This document shows positions 6,052 through 14,849 of a stretch of 64,000 nt of DNA, piece after piece (the first letter of the stretch is position 1; each line of letters opens with the position of its first letter). Position numbers and translations under genes: made by a program. The notes under the pieces were generated by a model that saw nothing but the letters and a program-made list of their open reading frames with translations, was not told the DNA's origin and ran no database searches. The stretch comes from Gimesia sp. (GTDB lineage: Bacteria; Planctomycetota; Planctomycetia; Planctomycetales; Planctomycetaceae), in contig PAJV01000078.1 of the NCBI GenBank assembly GCA_002706765.1, positions 178,432-242,431 on the forward strand. The letters are read 5' to 3'.

Positions 6052-7224
6052 ATGTCTGATGTGATTGAACTGCATGATATCGAAGCTTTGAATGATTTTC
6101 AGAGTGACTGGACCCGACTGCTTGCCATAACGCCGGGGGGGACGTTTTTCCGGTCTCGGGAATGGCTGCAGGTTTACTGGAAACATTTTGCTGCAGATCA
6201 GAAATTACGCGTGCTGATTGTGCGTGAAAATGGTGAAGTCACGGGGATCGTGCCTCTCTGCTGGAAAAAGATCAAATCCAAATTTGGCTCCTGTCGGATC
6301 TTAACGTTTCCTTTCGATGACTGGGGGAGCTTTTATGGTCCCGTTTCGCCTGACCAGGAATCCACGTTGCGAGCTGCTTTTCATTACCTTCTGAATTCTC
6401 CCCGTGACTGGGATCTGATCGATCTGCGGTGTGTGGAAACAGACGGCTTTGATGGTGGGGCGACCGAACGGGCGTTCCAGGCGGAGAAGATGGAATTTGA
6501 AAAGTTCGTGTGGGAACAGGCAATGTACGTGGATCTCAGTCAGTCCTGGGAAGAGTACCTGGCAGCCCGACCTCGTAAAGCCCGTCAGACCTATACGCGG
6601 GCAGAGCGAAACCTGCAGGCCCAGGGTGAGATTGAACATCTGCGGTATCGGCCGCGTGGCGAAGCGTTTGGTGAGAGTGATCCCCGCTGGGACCTGTATG
6701 AAATGTGCGAACACATTGCCGCGAAAAGCTGGCAGGGCTCTTCTACGACGGGAACCACAATTACACACGCGAATGTGAATCAGTTTTTTCGCGATACCTA
6801 CGAAAGCGCCATACGAGCCGGTGCGTTCGATTTGAACCTGATCTTTCTTTCCGGTGAGCCGGCCGCGTTCAGTTATAACTTCGTCCAGAACGGACTGATC
6901 AACGGCTTGCGGATGGGTTATAATCCTGAAGTCTCTGACCAGGGGCTGGGACGATTGCTGGTGGGACGGATTCTGCATGACAGTATGGATCGGGGAGATC
7001 TGCTTCTGGATGTCGGGACAGGTGCCGTTGATGCCAAGAAGTACTGGTATACTTCGGTCGTAAACAGCTATCGCTATGTGTATTACTCGCCCTTGTCCCC
7101 TATCGGAAATGTTTTACGCCTGAGTCATCAGGTGGCGTCCTGGTTCCGGGATCGATTTGCCGGCACTGAACCAGGTCAGCAGCAGGATTTGCAGGACCAG
7201 AAGGTGCCAGCGAAACAACACTGA
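6052..7224 (+). CDS. FemAB/BioF2-like acyltransferase, copy 1
   Basis: This 390-residue cytoplasmic protein has two GNAT-type halves, as in the CelD/BioF2-like (GNAT_acetyltransf_6) group. Visible marks are PGGTFFRSREWLQVYWKHF near residue 28, VTGIVPLCWKKI, ILTFPFDDWGSFYGPVS near residue 85, then in the second half FRDTYESAIRAG, LNLIFLSGEPAAFSYNF and LLLDVGTGAVDAKKYWYTS. Family members transfer acyl or aminoacyl groups in envelope polysaccharide or amide chemistry; the substrate here is unknown. The start follows AGAGAAGA. It is a tandem duplicate of the 7578 gene, of exactly equal length. Confidence 0.75.
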   Translation: MSDVIELHDIEALNDFQSDWTRLLAITPGGTFFRSREWLQVYWKHFAADQKLRVLIVRENGEVTGIVPLCWKKIKSKFGSCRILTFPFDDWGSFYGPVSPDQESTLRAAFHYLLNSPRDWDLIDLRCVETDGFDGGATERAFQAEKMEFEKFVWEQAMYVDLSQSWEEYLAARPRKARQTYTRAERNLQAQGEIEHLRYRPRGEAFGESDPRWDLYEMCEHIAAKSWQGSSTTGTTITHANVNQFFRDTYESAIRAGAFDLNLIFLSGEPAAFSYNFVQNGLINGLRMGYNPEVSDQGLGRLLVGRILHDSMDRGDLLLDVGTGAVDAKKYWYTSVVNSYRYVYYSPLSPIGNVLRLSHQVASWFRDRFAGTEPGQQQDLQDQKVPAKQH

Positions 7225-7577
7225 GTTTCTAATCGAAAAAACTGAATGAGATTGCGCTACGGGAACGACATCGCAGCTCGATTGACTGGTTCCAGTTTTG
7301 AAATCAGGCACCCGAGTGTGCTCTCTGGGTAGAGAATTTTATTTTCGCTATAACCGTTATAACGCAATATCGCCAAATGGTTTTAGCGTGCAAATAAAAT
7401 TCCTTGAGGTGAATCACCGCGATCCCCGCTGTACGCAAGCTAAGTTTCAGCAACTTATGGAAATCAGGCTGCGATAAGGATATGAAACTCGAAGATCATT
7501 TCCGGCTTTGTTGCGGTTGTCTGGTTTTCATTTCCTTTTGATCGTGAATTGAACGGCGTAGCGGGAACGAAAAACAG
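7225..7577. other. Gap between paralogues with palindrome and shared element
   Basis: The 353-bp gap holds a perfect palindrome TATAAC-C-GTTATA at 7349-7361 and the second copy of the 20-bp element at 7431-7450. No gene is supported. Confidence 0.45.
7431..7450 (+). promoter_or_regulatory. Shared 20-bp upstream element, copy 2
   Basis: GTACGCAAGCTAAGTTTCAG, differing from copy 1 only by CG versus GC in the middle. It stands at a comparable distance before the second acyltransferase gene. Confidence 0.5.
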
Positions 7578-8750
7578 ATGTCAGACGTGATTGAGCTGAA
7601 CAGGATAGAAGCTGTTGCCGACTATCGAGAAGACTGGCTGCGGTTACTCAGCGTCACGCCGGGAGGGACATTTTTTCGATCACTGGAATGGTTGCAGGTT
7701 TACTGGAAACATTTTGCCGCAGACCAGAAATTAAGAGTGCTGATTATTCGTGACGGGGAAGAGGTAACAGGGATTGTTCCGCTCTGTGTACGTCGCATTA
7801 AATCAAAGTTTGGCCTCTGCCGTATTTTAACATTTCCATTTGATGACTGGGGCAGTTTCTATGGTCCCGTGTCGGCCCATCAGAAAACGACGTTACGCAT
7901 AGCGTTGAATTATATTCAGCAGTCCCGCCGTGACTGGGATCTGATCGACCTGCGGTGCGTTGATCGAGTCGGCTTTGATCGAGGTGCCACCGAACAGGCA
8001 TTACTGGAGCAAGGACTTTCCTACGAGACGCTGTTATGGAGTCAGACAGCCTGTGTGAATCTGCAGCAGAACTGGGAGCAATATCTGGACTCCCGGTCGA
8101 CCAGGGCCCGTAAGACATACCAGTGTTCCGAAAAACGGGTGCAGCAGGAAGGGAAAGTGGAATATCTTCGATATCGGCCTGCTGGTGCGGCAAAGGGTGA
8201 GAGTGATCCACGCTGGGACTTATACGATGAGTGTGAAGAGATTGCCCGACAGAGCTGGCAGGGGAGATCCAAAACGGGCACGACACTTTCGCATACGAGC
8301 GTCGCACCATTTTTCCGTGACGCCCATGAACTGGCCGCTCAGGCTGGTGCCGTCGATCTGAATCTGCTGTATGTTTCAGGACGTCCTGCCGCTTTCAATT
8401 ATAATTATATCTATGATGGTCTGGTTTACGCCCTGCGGATGGGCTTCGATCCCCATATTTCCATCAAAGGAGCAGGCTGTGTTCTGATGGGGCGGATGGT
8501 CAAAGACTGTATGCAGCGCGGCGACCGGATTCTGGATATCGGTCCGGGATCGCTTGAAGCAAAACAGAACTGGTACACTTCAGTCGAAAACAGTTACCGG
8601 TATGTGCATTATTCCGCGACCTCCGTAACCGCCAAGCTGATGCAGCTCAGTCATCAGTTCGCTGACTGGTATCGCGACCGGTTTTCAAACGAGACCAGCC
8701 CAGACTGTCAGGCGCTCTGCCATGCAGAGTTACCGGCTGCTCAGCATTAG
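7578..8750 (+). CDS. FemAB/BioF2-like acyltransferase, copy 2
   Basis: Also 390 residues and collinear with the 6052 product from end to end. The N-terminal third is nearly the same (PGGTFFRSLEWLQVYWKHF, ADQKLRVLIIRDGEEVTGI, ILTFPFDDWGSFYGPVS); the centre and C-terminus have diverged more (LLYVSGRPAAFNYNYIYDG, ILDIGPGSLEAKQNWYTS). The ribosome site is weak (GGGAACG). The two genes may act on related substrates or form a heteromeric pair. The conserved D-x-G-x-G and YWYTS/NWYTS blocks near the C-terminus are likely part of the acyl-donor pocket by analogy with GNAT folds; this is inference. Confidence 0.75.
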   Translation: MSDVIELNRIEAVADYREDWLRLLSVTPGGTFFRSLEWLQVYWKHFAADQKLRVLIIRDGEEVTGIVPLCVRRIKSKFGLCRILTFPFDDWGSFYGPVSAHQKTTLRIALNYIQQSRRDWDLIDLRCVDRVGFDRGATEQALLEQGLSYETLLWSQTACVNLQQNWEQYLDSRSTRARKTYQCSEKRVQQEGKVEYLRYRPAGAAKGESDPRWDLYDECEEIARQSWQGRSKTGTTLSHTSVAPFFRDAHELAAQAGAVDLNLLYVSGRPAAFNYNYIYDGLVYALRMGFDPHISIKGAGCVLMGRMVKDCMQRGDRILDIGPGSLEAKQNWYTSVENSYRYVHYSATSVTAKLMQLSHQFADWYRDRFSNETSPDCQALCHAELPAAQH

Positions 8751-8983
8751 ACTCTGTCCAGTAAAATATGACGCGATCTAGAGGCAAGATTATTTCAGCT
8801 GATTTATCTTTGTCTTAATCGAATGAAATCCCGTGTCTATTTCTTTATACTGCATAATAAATTGACAGTCGAAGAGCAGAGGCAACGCTGGAGCAATTAC
8901 TATTGGTAAGCTAACTATCTGCGCTCCGTAAAAGCATCCTGAATTATTGTTTCGCTTTCATTGAGCTCATTAAAGGAACCGAC

Positions 8984-9433
8984 ATGTTGACCTTCGAAGT
9001 CAAACCGCGGCATTCGATAGGGCCAGTTCACCTCGGGATGTCTCGTGAAGATGTTCGCTCCATCTTAGGCGAGCCCTCGTATGTTCAGAATGCTTATGAG
9101 AATTGGGGTATTCATTTTCCCGACAAAGACTGTTTTTTCAAAAATGCTTTTCAGGTTAGTTATAATCTTGAGTTGAGCGCAAATTTTATCGAAGTTTCAG
9201 CAGAATCAAATTATCTCGTTACCTTTGATAAAATCCCCGTTCATGATGCAGCGCCACACCATATAATCGCCGCTCTCAGTCAACACGACAAATATGATGA
9301 AACAGAAAAGGAATATCCTACGAATCTCTGGTTTCCCAAGCTGTATCTGAACCTTTATCGTAGTCATAGTGAGTTCGATAAATTTGAGACGATAGGGATT
9401 TGCACTCCAGAATTTGCAGTAGAGAAAAGATAA
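8984..9433 (+). CDS. Hypothetical protein, 149 aa
   Basis: AAAGGA lies six bases before the ATG. The N-terminal block SIGPVHLGMSREDVRSILGEP resembles the 'G-x-x-x-G-M-x-x-x-x-V-x-x-x-L-G-x-P' signature seen in BamE-like small domains and some immunity-like proteins. The rest is mixed alpha/beta with many aromatic residues and no signal peptide, so a cytoplasmic location is likely. It stands alone, converging with msrA. I cannot name a family; the signature is suggestive only. Confidence 0.6.
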   Translation: MLTFEVKPRHSIGPVHLGMSREDVRSILGEPSYVQNAYENWGIHFPDKDCFFKNAFQVSYNLELSANFIEVSAESNYLVTFDKIPVHDAAPHHIIAALSQHDKYDETEKEYPTNLWFPKLYLNLYRSHSEFDKFETIGICTPEFAVEKR

Positions 9434-9470
9434 TGGAAGTCACGCCGGCAAAAATGCCTGTGGCTGCTCC

Positions 9471-10190
9471 TTATTTTTCCTCGCTCTCTGCTTTCTTGAG
9501 TTTATCAGAGAATTTGCTGCGGAACTTTTCCAGTTTAGGGCGGATTACGTACTGGCAGTACTGGTTTTCCGGGTTGAGCTTGAAGTAGTCCTGGTGATAA
9601 TCTTCAGCCGGGTAGAATTTGTCGAACTCTGTGATTTCCGTCACGATAGGACTTTTGAACTGTCCCGAATCATCGAGCTGTTTTTTATAAGCAATGGCTG
9701 CTTCTTTTTGCTGTTCGTTGTGATAGAAAATGGCGGACCGGTATTGAGTGCCTACGTCGGCTCCCTGGCGATTTAAAGTGGTGGGGTCATGTGTTTCCCA
9801 GAACGCCTTGAGGAGATCGGTGAAGGAGATCTGCTGTGGGTCGAAGGTGACCTGAATCACTTCTGCATGGCCCGTGGTGCCGCTGCAGACTGCTTTATAG
9901 GTCGGGTTATCAATTTTACCACCGGAGTAACCGGAAACCGCTGATTTAACACCTTTTAACTCACGAAAGACGGCTTCCGTACACCAGAAGCAGCCTGAGC
10001 CCAGTGTGACGACTTCCAGCCCCTCTTCTTCCTGTGCCGCGGGAGATGCCTGGGATTGAGGCTGCTCGCTGGCCATCGCGACCGGGCGGTCTTCCAGGGA
10101 AATCGATTTTTCACACCCGCTGATCAATGTGAACAGAGCGGTGAGCGTGAATCCAAAAAAAAGTAAGAGTGGTAATTGTGAAATTGTCAT
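9471..10190 (-). CDS. msrA: Peptide-methionine (S)-S-oxide reductase, lipoprotein form
   Basis: MsrA reduces methionine-S-sulfoxide in proteins and free methionine. The catalytic GSGCFWCTEAVFRELKGV block is clear, followed by YSGG, GHAEVIQVTFDP, FWETHDPT, QGADVGTQYRSAIFY and EITEFDKFYPAEDYHQDYF, so all family signatures are present. The N-terminus has a hydrophobic segment ending LISGC, a lipobox, then a 35-residue linker, so the enzyme is likely membrane-anchored outside the cytoplasm. I start at the ATG at 10190; a second ATG six codons upstream (10208) lacks a ribosome site. The gene is monocistronic and converges with the 8984 gene. Confidence 0.93.
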   Translation of the reverse strand: MTISQLPLLLFFGFTLTALFTLISGCEKSISLEDRPVAMASEQPQSQASPAAQEEEGLEVVTLGSGCFWCTEAVFRELKGVKSAVSGYSGGKIDNPTYKAVCSGTTGHAEVIQVTFDPQQISFTDLLKAFWETHDPTTLNRQGADVGTQYRSAIFYHNEQQKEAAIAYKKQLDDSGQFKSPIVTEITEFDKFYPAEDYHQDYFKLNPENQYCQYVIRPKLEKFRSKFSDKLKKAESEEK

Positions 10191-10308
10191 GACACTTTTA
10201 TCCCTCATTGTGTAAACCAGAAAAGTTCAGAGTTCATGGAACGCCTGAAGTATTCTAGGCAATACGTGACTTGAAGGACAGAGCGAAAGCCGTTTTGACA
10301 ACGGAACT

Positions 10309-11511
10309 TTATTTACCATTGAACATAAATCGCAGGGATTTAAATCTTAATATCAGAAAATGATGGATTGCCAGTGTGATGGAAATGGTCCCCAGTTCAA
10401 CCATAAGAAATTTATAACCGATTGCAATCTGTGCATTGAGCAGCAGGTAGCCGATCACGATCACACACAGGTGGTGAAACAGGTAAATCGAGTAGGACGC
10501 GTCAGACAGATAGCGGAAAACCTGGGAATCCCGGTTCATAAATTTGTAGAACAGGACATAGCAGATGTGGCTTGAAAGAGCGAAAATCAGGCCTGTCGAA
10601 TAGATCCGCAAAAAACTTTCCTGGTTCAAGCCATGGGCATTTTCCAGCAGATGGTGTGTCAGAACAGACAGGACCAGCGCGCCCCATTCCCAGCGGGCGA
10701 TGCTATGGAATTCATCCTGCAGAAGTCGGTCATGAAAGAGCCAGAGCCCGACGAGGAAGTAAGGAAGATAGATCATGAAATCTTCGAGGTTCAACAGACC
10801 ACAAAACAGGGAGCCGTGGAAAATGTCAGGAGCCAGTCGGGCGGCGACAGACCATGTGATATCGGAGATCGGCAGTAACAGCAGGAAATAGCAGTTTTTA
10901 CGGAGACTGCTGACACTGCGCTCAAAGTGAGGCAGTCTGCTGAACTGGTTCCTTAAAGCAAATAGAGCAATTCCCACGGCAAAAAACTGTACCAGCGTCA
11001 ACAGGAACCAGAGATGCGAAACCCATTCTCCCGCGATCCATTCCCGGGGGAGCACCTGAGTCAGAAAGTGGGTGACTGTCATGGGGTTGTTCTGGAGGAT
11101 GGTGGTGCGGAAATATAACTCGAGGGAATTGATCAGAACGGCCGTGAAGAAGAGGGGAACGAGAATACGTGTCAGTCGGACGTGTAGAAATGTGCGAACG
11201 CCATATTTTTTGAGGCTCATCATCGAGAAGAAGCCGGCAATAATGAAGAATGCCGGCATGCGAAAGGCGTGGATCACGGAATCGAGGATGGTAAAAAATT
11301 CGGATTTATGTGAATCCGATACGATCCAGTGATCACCCGACGAATAGATTAACGCGCCATGCAGAACGACTCCCAGCATCATCAGAATCGAACGCATCGA
11401 GTCCATATAATAAAAACGGGCGGAAGCTGTCTGTTTTTCAGAACTGGCTGGCACATTCTGTTGACGTAAATCGAGTGCTGCCGGGAGATCCTGTACGGTA
11501 GGAGGGGTCAT
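10309..11511 (-). CDS. Acyltransferase-3 (OafA/NodX-type) membrane protein
   Basis: About 400 residues with ten or so hydrophobic helices. Family marks are YYMDSMRSILMMLGVVLHGA near the N-terminus (the Arg and His positions typical of Acyl_transf_3), FRMPAFFIIAGFFSM, RLTRILVPLFF, WFLLTLVQFF and SYSIYLFHHLCVIVIGYLL. These inner-membrane enzymes O-acylate surface polysaccharides or membrane-linked sugars; the target here is unknown. ATG at 11511 is chosen over an in-frame TTG six codons upstream. It is transcribed alone, divergent from hemH. Confidence 0.85.
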   Translation of the reverse strand: MTPPTVQDLPAALDLRQQNVPASSEKQTASARFYYMDSMRSILMMLGVVLHGALIYSSGDHWIVSDSHKSEFFTILDSVIHAFRMPAFFIIAGFFSMMSLKKYGVRTFLHVRLTRILVPLFFTAVLINSLELYFRTTILQNNPMTVTHFLTQVLPREWIAGEWVSHLWFLLTLVQFFAVGIALFALRNQFSRLPHFERSVSSLRKNCYFLLLLPISDITWSVAARLAPDIFHGSLFCGLLNLEDFMIYLPYFLVGLWLFHDRLLQDEFHSIARWEWGALVLSVLTHHLLENAHGLNQESFLRIYSTGLIFALSSHICYVLFYKFMNRDSQVFRYLSDASYSIYLFHHLCVIVIGYLLLNAQIAIGYKFLMVELGTISITLAIHHFLILRFKSLRFMFNGK

Positions 11512-11971
11512 CCGAGTCGATACCTGCAATGGGTTTTTAGTATAAGCAATGATTGTTTTGGCGGCGGGTACATCAATTTATATGTGCTGACAGTGTCGTT
11601 GAGCGGTAAATTCTGAGGAGAATTCATGATTGCTGATCTGAGTTCAGCACGCTTTTGGAGTAATCCGTATAACCGCAATCTCCGCCATTCTGTTCATGCG
11701 TAATATTTCTGGATGTTGTAAAAAGGCAACCTGTCTCATGCCGGCGCCGATGGATGTTTTGCCGGTCTGGGAACTGAATTTGGCGGGTGGAAATGACAGT
11801 AATTCCACGGATCAGCGTCATCTTGAAATAATATTACATTTGGAGTGGTATTTTTTCCGTTGCGGGCTACAAAATGAAGGAATCACGCAGACAGTGATTC
11901 CAATGAATGTTCAGTTTGTGAAACAGATGTCAGCATCCCCTGAAAAGCAGGGCAGGAAAGTAAAGTCATCG
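11512..11971. other. Gap between acyltransferase and hemH
   Basis: 460 bp between divergent genes, presumably containing both promoters. The hemH frame remains open upstream of 11972 to 11696, but that part lacks resemblance to ferrochelatase. No other gene is supported. Confidence 0.4.
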
Positions 11972-12994
11972 ATGAGTAAAGCGTATGATGCCATTATCGT
12001 AGTTTCGTTTGGTGGTCCGGAAGGGCCCGAGGATGTAATTCCGTTTCTGGAAAATGTACTGCGGGGTAAGAATGTGCCTCGCGAACGGATGCTGGAAGTG
12101 GCCGAGCATTATCAGCACTTCGGTGGAGTGAGTCCGATCAACGACCAGAATCGGGCATTAATTCGGGCTCTGGAACAGGAACTGGCAGAACAGGGACCAC
12201 AGCTTCCCATCTATTGGGGAAACCGTAACTGGGATCCCCTGCTGGTGGAGACGCTCGCTCAGATGAAAGGCGATGGCATCAAACGGGCGCTGGCGTTTTT
12301 TACTTCTACGTTCAGTTCCTATTCAGGCTGTCGACAATATCGGGAAGACATTCAGCGCGCACAGGATGAAGTCGGAGCGGGGGCGCCTGAAGTGGATAAA
12401 CTACGCGTATTTTTCAATCACCCGGGTTTTATTGAAGCAACAGTTTCCCGGACGGAGGAAGCGTTAAGTCAGATTCCGGAGGAGAGACGGGGGCAGGCAA
12501 CGATTCTGTACTCGGCCCATAGTATTCCCACGGTGATGGCGGCCGGATGTCGTTATGAAGCGCAACTGCAGGAATCATCCCGCCTGGTGAGTGAACGACT
12601 GGGAGAGCATCCGTGGCATCTTGTCTATCAGAGTCGCAGTGGTCCGCCTCATCAACCCTGGCTGGAGCCGGATATCTGTGATTTTATCCGGGAACTGGGG
12701 GCGACAGGAGAGGTCAAAGATCTTGTGATCGTTCCCATTGGTTTTGTTTCCGATCACATGGAAGTGTTGTTTGACCTGGATACCGAAGCGAAAGACGTAT
12801 GCCAGGAACTGGGAATCAATCTCGTGCGTGCAAAAACCGTAGGCGTTCATCCCCGGTTTATCAGGATGATCAGAGAACTGATCGAGGAACGAATCAGTGG
12901 TACCAGTGACCGTCCTGCCCTGGGGAAAATGGGGGCGAGCCACGACATTTGTCCTGTAGACTGCTGTTTACGCACGACTGAGAAACCTCGTTGA
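11972..12994 (+). CDS. hemH: Ferrochelatase
   Basis: HemH inserts ferrous iron into the porphyrin ring in the last step of haem synthesis. The product is about 340 residues from the ATG at 11972, the usual length. It begins YDAIIVVSFGGPEGPEDVIP, carries the HFGGVSPIN loop, YWGNRNWDPLL, the active-site region TILYSAHSIP, YQSRSGPPHQPWLEPDI and the GFVSDHMEVLFDLDTEA block with the conserved histidine and glutamate. Upstream ATGs (11903, 11927) would add a tail with no family likeness. The C-terminal DICPVDCC is unusual and recalls the cysteines of iron-sulfur ferrochelatases. Monocistronic. Confidence 0.93.
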   Translation: MSKAYDAIIVVSFGGPEGPEDVIPFLENVLRGKNVPRERMLEVAEHYQHFGGVSPINDQNRALIRALEQELAEQGPQLPIYWGNRNWDPLLVETLAQMKGDGIKRALAFFTSTFSSYSGCRQYREDIQRAQDEVGAGAPEVDKLRVFFNHPGFIEATVSRTEEALSQIPEERRGQATILYSAHSIPTVMAAGCRYEAQLQESSRLVSERLGEHPWHLVYQSRSGPPHQPWLEPDICDFIRELGATGEVKDLVIVPIGFVSDHMEVLFDLDTEAKDVCQELGINLVRAKTVGVHPRFIRMIRELIEERISGTSDRPALGKMGASHDICPVDCCLRTTEKPR

Positions 12995-13113
12995 TGAAGA
13001 GTTACTCAAATGCTCGTGCTGGTGAGCAACAAGAGTGAGATGTGTACATAAGAATCTGGAAACATGCCGTTTCTGAGAATCTTATATATTGTCAGCGGGT
13101 CGATACGGCTCGA

Positions 13114-13132
13114 TACTTACTATCCATAAGTA
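13114..13132. promoter_or_regulatory. Inverted repeat TACTTA-N7-TAAGTA
   Basis: It stands 120 bp before the DUF1559 gene. TACTTACTAT...TAAGTAA recurs almost unchanged at 29329-29348, upstream of the M48 peptidase gene. Candidate operator of a common regulator. Confidence 0.4.
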
Positions 13133-13251
13133 ATAAACAGCGCTCACCCTGTCACTGTTTTTCGCAAACAGCCTGACTGACAGATTTGCTTTCCCCTGAC
13201 TGAGTCCCACCTGCGTATCATCATTATTCTTATCAACTAAGAGGAGTCCCG

Positions 13252-14181
13252 ATGTCTGCATCTCACAAGCGCGGTTTTACGCTCATTGAGTTGTTAGTAG
13301 TTATTGCCATTATTGCGATCCTGATCGCCTTGTTGCTGCCCGCTGTTCAGCAGGCTCGAGAAGCCGCGCGGCGTTCCACGTGTAAAAACAATCTGAAGCA
13401 GATCGGCATCGCACTGCATAACTATCATGACACACACGTCACGTTTCCGTATGGTCATATGGAAGTGCAGACTGGGAATTATAATTCCAGTTCGCCTTAC
13501 GGCACGTATCACTGGCGCGATACCTGGGCACATCAGATCCTGCCGTTTGTTGATCAGGCACCCCTGTATAACCAATATTCGGCCAATACAGCGTCCCATG
13601 TGCATCTTGTGACAGATCCGACAATTTATAAGGCCGTCGTTCCCGTTTATATGTGCCCTTCGGATCCTTCGACACCGGGTAACGCAGATTCTGCAGGCCG
13701 TTCGCAGGGGAGCTATATTGGATCAGCAGGTAACGTGGCAACGACGACGGGTGCCAATCTGAACGGCGTCTTTTCAGAGAACTCGAAAACCAAAATTCGT
13801 GATCTGAAGGATGGCTCTTCCAATACGATCATGGTTTCTGAAATTGTGATCCGGGGAAATGCGGCCACAACGACATACTGGGGCTGCCCGGGCTGTTATG
13901 GAATTGGGGGAGCTCATGGAGAAATGACTTTTTCTACACGGGAAGTTCCCAACACACCTGTAGCCGATCAGAATCATACCTGTAAAGCACTGGATTGGCC
14001 GAACGCCCCTTGCGTGGTCAATACGAGTACGAAATATAATTATGCCCGCAGTTACCATGTGGGAGGCGTGCATGCGTTGCTGGCTGACGGTGCAGTGCGG
14101 TTTATTTCTTCCAATATTGATCGTCCCACCTTCCAGCACCTGGGGGATAAACAGGATGGTCAGATACTGGGTGAATTCTAG
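13252..14181 (+). CDS. DUF1559 prepilin-like protein
   Basis: A 309-residue planctomycete-type protein. The N-terminus [20 protein letters not shown] is a type IV prepilin cleavage/methylation signal, followed by [20 protein letters not shown] and [19 protein letters not shown], the hallmark of the DUF1559 family. The C-terminal part has the family's [34 protein letters not shown] and [20 protein letters not shown] blocks. AAGAGGAG lies five bases before the ATG. The protein is expected to be processed by a prepilin peptidase and exposed outside the inner membrane; the family is abundant in planctomycetes and its role is not settled. Ends before a strong terminator. Confidence 0.92.
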   Translation: MSASHKRGFTLIELLVVIAIIAILIALLLPAVQQAREAARRSTCKNNLKQIGIALHNYHDTHVTFPYGHMEVQTGNYNSSSPYGTYHWRDTWAHQILPFVDQAPLYNQYSANTASHVHLVTDPTIYKAVVPVYMCPSDPSTPGNADSAGRSQGSYIGSAGNVATTTGANLNGVFSENSKTKIRDLKDGSSNTIMVSEIVIRGNAATTTYWGCPGCYGIGGAHGEMTFSTREVPNTPVADQNHTCKALDWPNAPCVVNTSTKYNYARSYHVGGVHALLADGAVRFISSNIDRPTFQHLGDKQDGQILGEF

Positions 14182-14323
14182 AGTGCATCACATTTAACCA
14201 TTGTGTCTCTCCATCCATGATACTCGGTTCAAATGGCTCTGGAGACGCTACAGTAAAACGGGACACAGTCTGGATTGCCTGAACGACATTTCCCAAAGGG
14301 GATGTGTTCCAGCTCACAAATAA

Positions 14324-14358
14324 AAAAGACCGGAAGTCTATTTGACTTCCGGTCTTTT
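14324..14358 (+). terminator. Terminator after the DUF1559 gene
   Basis: AAAAGACCGGAAGTC pairs with GACTTCCGGTCTTTT over 15 bp around a five-base loop, followed by a T-rich run. The A-run before it also makes it usable for the minus strand, downstream of the small gene ending at 14508. Confidence 0.85.
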
Positions 14359-14507
14359 CTTTTGTCGTTTCCATCTTACAAGGACGGCTTGCCGGGACGT
14401 TTAGTGCTTTGTCAAGCTAGAAATTGAGGGTTGGGGGTGTTGTTTACGTGCTCCGTTGTCGCACTCTCGTGATATCTATCAACCCAAAATTTAAAAATGA
14501 CACTCCA

Positions 14508-14675
14508 CTAGTCCTCTGGTTCGTTGTTGTACCTTGGATCCATATCTTCCTGGTAGGGGGGACGAACTTCGATTCCCTGTTTTATATTGTTGCGACGGAC
14601 TCGCTTAGCATCGGCTTTTGCCTTTTTATCTGCTTCGCGTTGACGTTTGGCAAAAGTGTTCTGGTTTTTTGCGAT
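14508..14675 (-). CDS. Small basic protein with apparent ATC start, 55 aa
   Basis: The frame reads (I)AKNQNTFAKRQREADKKAK, then ADAKRVRRNNIKQGIEVRPP and an acidic end NNEPED. The xAKNQNTFAKRQRE opening is, to my knowledge, that of a small basic protein family found in several bacterial phyla, normally beginning MAKN. Here the codon in the methionine position is ATC (14673-14675), seven bases after AGGAG; no ATG, GTG or TTG exists in frame upstream before a stop. ATT directly before it is the only other candidate. The protein is probably nucleic-acid or ribosome associated by charge, but its role is unknown. It lies convergent to the DUF1559 gene and downstream of rhlE. Confidence 0.65.
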   Translation of the reverse strand: MAKNQNTFAKRQREADKKAKADAKRVRRNNIKQGIEVRPPYQEDMDPRYNNEPED

Positions 14676-14849
14676 AATAACTCTCCTGAAAAAGATCTAG
14701 GCGGTGTCCAGTTTCACTATAGCGATTCCAGAGCCCTGTGGAACACGAATCAAAGATAAAGCGACGCTAAGATTACATACGAAACGCTTCAGGTTTTAAT
14801 CTGTGTCCATTGCTATAATATTATTCCACCATCAGAGGTGGCTTTTGAA

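Noticed and set aside
11624-11821. 65-codon minus-strand frame between the OafA-like gene and hemH
   Set aside because: No ribosome site; high content of rare residues; likely promoter region.
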